DNA of 64,000 bases, taken from Choanephora cucurbitarum. Lineage: Eukaryota; Mucoromycota; Mucoromycetes; Mucorales; Choanephoraceae. The DNA is taken from assembly GCA_025331435.1 (NCBI GenBank), contig JAIWNI010000056.1, forward strand, positions 1 through 64,000. The letters run 5' to 3'. Position numbers and translations under genes: made by a program. Shown one piece after another: positions 59,444 through 64,000 of the stretch (the stretch's first letter is position 1; each line of letters starts with the position of its first letter). Under the pieces are notes generated by a model. It saw only the letters and a program-made list of their open reading frames with translations, did no database searches and was not told the DNA's origin.

Positions 59444-59651
59444 CTAGAAAGGAGAGAGAGAGAAAAGTAGAGCTTCAACACAACAAAAAAAAAAAGAAAA
59501 AGTCAAATGAAATCATGTGACTAAAGCGAAATTTGGTAATCTGTTTACTAGTTTACAAAAACAACAGAGTTGACAACTTTAACTTGTTATTAACTTTAAC
59601 GTTTGTTGTTCTTCTTTTCTTCTCTTTTTCCATTTGTTTTGAACTGTAGAC
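59444..59651. promoter_or_regulatory. 208-bp divergent promoter
   Basis: The only DNA between the start codons of the Nudix hydrolase (-) and the membrane protein (+). It includes A and T tracts and a repeated aactttaac/gttaactttaac motif near 59575-59600. It probably serves both genes. Confidence 0.5.
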
Positions 59652-60594
59652 ATGATACGAACTTACGTGCCTAAAGAACAAATTATTCACTCAAGAAATC
59701 CTTATATCCATAAATTCTGTGGTTGTATTCATCTAAGAATTGGTGCTGCATTAGCGTGTTTAATTTGGATGGTATGTACTTAAATGAGTGAATGCCTGAT
59801 TTTGACGCTAAAAATAAAAGGGGGGAAAAACAGGGCTTATCACTCTATTTCTCTATTCTATCATTTCAGGCAAAAAGTCGTAACGTGTTTTATTGGAAAA
59901 CTGATGAATTAGATTTTTACTGATTAAAATATAGCATTTTTCTCATATATTGATTCGCCTACGGTTTTGTACATATTTGGAACAATCAACCTTATTTTTT
60001 TTGGTATTTCCTTTGGCACACTGATTCCGATCTATTTGGTAAGTTAGATTGTAAATTCAGGTCCTGCCTTTTTTGTGCTCATCCATCACTAGAAATCAAC
60101 GAATGGAATCAGAACTTCTGCTATCATCATTCAGTTCAGTGTGGCTATTGTCTTGATTGATACATTCATCAACACCATATTATTTATTGTACGACGTGAT
60201 CAATATTTGCAGTGGTGCATTGGTTCGGCAACCGACCGACTGGATTCAATACTCAGCAATGATCGTTTTTCTGCAAATCCAAATGATGTATACAATTGTC
60301 AGCGCACATGGGAAAGTGAGCTTAAATTTACCTTACTGTCCACTATTCTGATGATCGTTTTCTATGTAAGGCAAAAAAAAAAAAGTAAAGGATTTATACT
60401 GAATTATTCACTTTATCAAATAGGCTTATTGGGCCATCAGTATAGCTTCCTATAGTGTCAAACTTCGAATTAAATTGAAGTTAATGATGTATAATCAAGG
60501 CATTGCTAATCCTGGCCTCATGCTACCTATGATGACAAATATCATGCCGACACAAACTGGACCAATCGTTACAGGCACAGAGATAGTACTATAG
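59652..60594 (+). CDS. Four-helix membrane protein of unknown function
   Basis: Exons 59652-59771, 59870-59879, 59935-60038, 60093-60365 and 60424-60594 give 225 aa. Four hydrophobic segments are visible: around RIGAALACLIWM, VLYIFGTINLIFFGISFGTL, IIIQFSVAIVLIDTFINTIL and LLSTILMIVFYAYWAISIAS. A loop between the third and fourth carries two Cys (YLQWCIG, VYNCQRTW). The cytosolic N-terminus is basic (MIRTYVPKEQ). The second exon is only 10 nt (gcaaaaagtc); it is proposed because it alone reconciles the phases of its neighbours. The layout resembles tetraspan proteins of the MARVEL type, but I do not recognise a family. Confidence 0.7.
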
Positions 60595-60760
60595 GTAGTG
60601 CAAAAATAAAAAATCGAAAAAAAAGTGGGCCTGGGTTCAATCGTATCCACTTCTTTTCCCCCTCCTTATTTTTTTTTTTGTAAAATATTTATAACATACG
60701 CTTTTCTTCTATTTTATTCCCTTTTTATTACTTTTTCGATTTTTTTTTAAAAAAAAAGCG

Positions 60761-63700
60761 ATGCCTTTTCCATATCCTCTGTTTAATCCATATTCAGCTG
60801 AAAAAGACAAAAAGACAACAAAGATATTGAATCGACCACTGCCTAGACAAGGCAACTATAATATAGACTATAGCACTTTTGAAATCAATATCCCAAACTA
60901 TACGTTTGGTAAAGCAGTTGAACTTGCAGGAGCAGGAGGATTGATTGCTGTTAGTATAGGCAAAAGGTAAAAAAAGATACTAGACACGCTTGTACAGCCA
61001 CACAGCATAAACATTTTCTGTTTAGAAATAAAGACAACAAGGTGATTCTGGCCAAATTATCACCTCATTCAGTCAGATTAGAGAGAGAATACTATGTCAC
61101 CAAACGTCTTTACTCAATACCAGGTGGAGAGAAATACGTGCCAAATGCAATTGAATATGTCTCACTTGTCCAAGACGGTCTTGCTGCGCTCTTATATACC
61201 GATGTAGAGCCCAATGATTATATCTATTTTGAGCAAGATCAGGCGCCTAATTACTTCTCACTCTACTACCTAGCTCAATTGACTCAGATGACACTCTGGC
61301 AAGAAGATAAGACAAAGAGAGACTGCGATCAAATCAAATTCGAACTGTTTCTCTCTTTTTCGATTGAGTGCTGTTCTACGCTTCAATTTTTGCATGAGAA
61401 TGGTGTTGTTCATGGTGAACTCAGACCGTCTGCTTTTATGCTTCGGTATCAGAAAGAATTGACAACCAAGATATGGAATTTCGGAGGTGGTTTGAATTCA
61501 TATGAAGAGCTGTTATTGACAACATCCAGATGGCGATCTTATATGTCGCACGATCATAACGAGGATCCCAGCATGAATCTCGCAACATTCAACAACAATC
61601 CGAGTCGGTTTTATTCGCCTAAAGAATTCAAATCTTCTTTAGTCTATGTCAGTCCTGAACAGACAGGTCGAACATCGAATGCATTGGATCATAGAGCCGA
61701 TCTTTATTCATTGGGTATCATGTTCTTCATTGTCTTGACACATACACCACCATTTCAAGGTACAGCTATGCACATCATTCATTTGATTTTGTCCAAAAAT
61801 GTGCCATTGGTTCATACAGTGCGAAACGATATTCCTCCAGTCATGAGTTTGATTATTGACAAATTGACCAGAAAAGTAAAATAATGACTAAAACAGGCTT
61901 TTATTGTGTAATTGCTAAAACAAGAGAGTTTCTTTTTTTTTAGGCAGTAGATGAACGATACGATAGTGCTTATGGACTTAGAGAAGATCTATATGAATGT
62001 CAGAGAAGATTGAAGACAACCGAATCAGATGAAGTGAGATGTCAAATTTATCATTTTTTCTTCTTTTTTATGTAACCATCAAGAAAAAAAAATTCATTTC
62101 CCCCTCCTCCTTTCCTACTGGGGATGTTTGAACACTCTTAGGCATTAGTTTATTTCCCATTAGGTCTGAATGACATCAACCCGGTATTCAAAGTGTCAGA
62201 TGCAATGTACGGCAGAGACCACGAAGCTCAACTGATACGCACCATTGTCGAAAATACCCACCAGTTTCATCAACAGGCCAAGAAGAAAGCTCAGCAGATT
62301 CAACCAGATCCAACAAAAGAAGAAGACAACAGTGCCTTAAAGGAAGCAGATAACTTTCGAGTCAATTCGTCTACCTCATTAGATCATACGGTATGTGAAG
62401 TCATTGTGCTGAAGGGGCCAGGTGGTATCGGTAAATCAACTTTGGTCTCTAGCTTGAATGTGCAGGCGCGTCAGTATGGTTACACAGCATGTGCCAAATT
62501 TGATAAAAATCAAAAGAGACCCTACAATGGCCTATTGAAATGCCTTTCTTCTATCCTGCGACAGCTCTTGACTGAGTCGGAGCATGTGGTACGCGAGTTC
62601 TATAAAGATCTGAAACATAATTTAGGTCCTCAGTTTAGTAATGTTCGACTGATGGTCAATATGGTGCCTGAATTAAAGCCAATTTTGTGCGACAGTCAAG
62701 ATAATGATACCAATCTAGATGATGATGATGCACTCTCTAGCATTCTAAATACAGAGACTCGTTTTCATTCGGTAAGCAGAAAATAGCTATTTCTTTAGTC
62801 TAAGAGAATAACGAACCGAGTTTTAGATTTATCTGAATATCATTCGAGCTATTGCTAAAAGGAAATTACTCACTTTGGTAACAAGGCGATACATGTTTCA
62901 TACATGCTCAATGCTTACTTATTTCTATTTTCGATAGTGCTTAGATGACCTTCAAGAAGCAGGTATAAAAGCTTGTGTTGCTTATAAAAGAAAACACTCT
63001 CTCATACTCTTTCTTTAGATGAATCATCCATTCGATTGATCAATGCCTTTATATCCTCTAGAACAACAGCACTTGTTATTCTGACCTTTCGCGATGGTCT
63101 CGAAACACCAAAGAGAGTAGTAGAGATTTTGGAGAAGTGCAATAACCCTGTCACCAACATACAACTTCATCCTCTCACCATGGACGATTTCAAAGACCTT
63201 GTACTCAACACATTTTACAATATCAGTACCAACAGTCTAGACCAAAACAAGGCGGCCGTTCAAGAACATACAGAGACCATTATGCCACTTGTCACCATCA
63301 TCTATCACTGGACAAGAGGCAACCCGTTTTACGCTAAACAGTTCCTAAAACATATGAAGCGTAAAGACGATATCTGGTTTGATTGGAATGAAAAGCACTG
63401 GAAGTTTAGATTAGATAACATCAAGGGTCTAATGGACGCTCAAAAGGGAGACACACCACCAAATCGGATTGCCAAAAGATCCAGTCACGATATGTTTCAC
63501 TTGAGTGTGGATCAAGCAAAGCAACTTAACAGTACGCATCCAATTGATCATACATTTGACGTTCGAAATCTAGTTTCGCATTTACGGTCCTTAGATGCGA
63601 ATGCTCAATGCTTTTTGAAATGGGCTAGTTTATTGGGCCATGTATTTAATTTCAAAAGGATCAAGTGGCTCATGTTGACAACAACGGAAGAAGATCAATC

Positions 63701-64000
63701 AGCCAACCGTCTTCGCCTGTCAGATAGCGAAGAAAATGAAACATACGAACTACAAGAGAATCAGGCTATGTTAGGCCTTCAGGTTGCTTTAAATGAGGGT
63801 GTAATTCAGTACAATTCTGGCAACGAATTTTGCTTTATACACGATCGATATTATCAAGCAGCTGCCATGTTGATTACCGATTCAAGTCAACACGAAAGCA
63901 TGCATCTCAAGATTGGTCAAATGCTGATGTTGGAAGAAGAACAAGAGGAGGAAGAGGAAGACAATGTGTTTATGATGGCTGATCATTTCTTAAAGAGTGT
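60761..64000 (+). CDS. Hybrid histidine kinase, group X-like, 5' part (truncated by window)
   Basis: Start of a very large signalling protein like fission yeast Mak2/Mak3 and Candida Chk1. Visible exons are 60761-60966, 61026-61875, 61944 to about 62034, about 62142-62771, then short exons before a long one from about 63019. Residues 1 to about 350 are a protein-kinase-like domain, probably inactive: the HRD region is HGELRPSAFML and DFG is replaced by WNFGGG, while the APE-like VYVSPEQTGR is kept. An AAA-type ATPase follows with YGRDHEAQLI, the P-loop GPGGIGKSTL and CLDDLQEADESS as Walker B. The expected GAF, HisKA, HATPase and receiver domains lie beyond the window. Confidence 0.87.

Overview
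The window is nuclear DNA from a filamentous fungus, most likely an early-diverging one (Mucoromycota, Mucorales-like). Genes are split by many short GT-AG introns, intergenic DNA is AT-rich with long T and A tracts, and the set includes a GPI-type chitin deacetylase and a fungal hybrid histidine kinase. The gene at 22.1-24.2 kb resembles a nuclease-like family I associate with this phylum. The species call is inference from gene content and style, not a database match.

Layout. 1-3.9 kb: no supported gene, only a 12-bp minisatellite and a CT tract. 4.0-7.6 kb: poly(A) polymerase (+) converging on a SAM-dependent methyltransferase (-). 8.46-28.64 kb: a transposon island of about 20 kb. It holds a 610-bp element with 60-bp inverted repeats, a Mutator-like element (MULE), a 5'-truncated LINE, a Helitron, a dead pogo copy, a split PD-(D/E)XK-like host-type gene, a second pogo copy and an IS630/Tc1-type element. 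29.0-37.2 kb: purine nucleoside phosphorylase, mitochondrial Hsp70, a small Ser-rich protein and a CPA2-type cation/H+ antiporter. 37.2-40.2 kb: eroded coding fragments. 40.3-48.0 kb: chitin deacetylase, phosphopantothenoylcysteine decarboxylase, ribosomal protein uL3 and a PSP1-domain protein. 48.6-49.0 kb: a 416-bp fold-back palindrome. 49.9-52.4 kb: two small genes (a 61-aa Cys-rich protein and a lone WWE-like domain). 53.6-64.0 kb: DNA topoisomerase II, clathrin light chain, a CoA-type Nudix hydrolase, a four-helix membrane protein, and the 5' part of a group X-like hybrid histidine kinase that runs off the window.

The host genes are unrelated housekeeping functions and form no pathway cluster. 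The most unusual features are structural. Very small exons appear in several genes, most strikingly uL3, whose first three coding exons are 3, 8 and 11 nt. Reading frame requires at least one GC-AG intron. Three transposon families in the island are closed by in-frame stops that can each be explained by a single C-to-T or G-to-A transition. I reconstructed exon joins by hand from frame and splice signals. Where exon lengths sum to a multiple of three I treat that as support.
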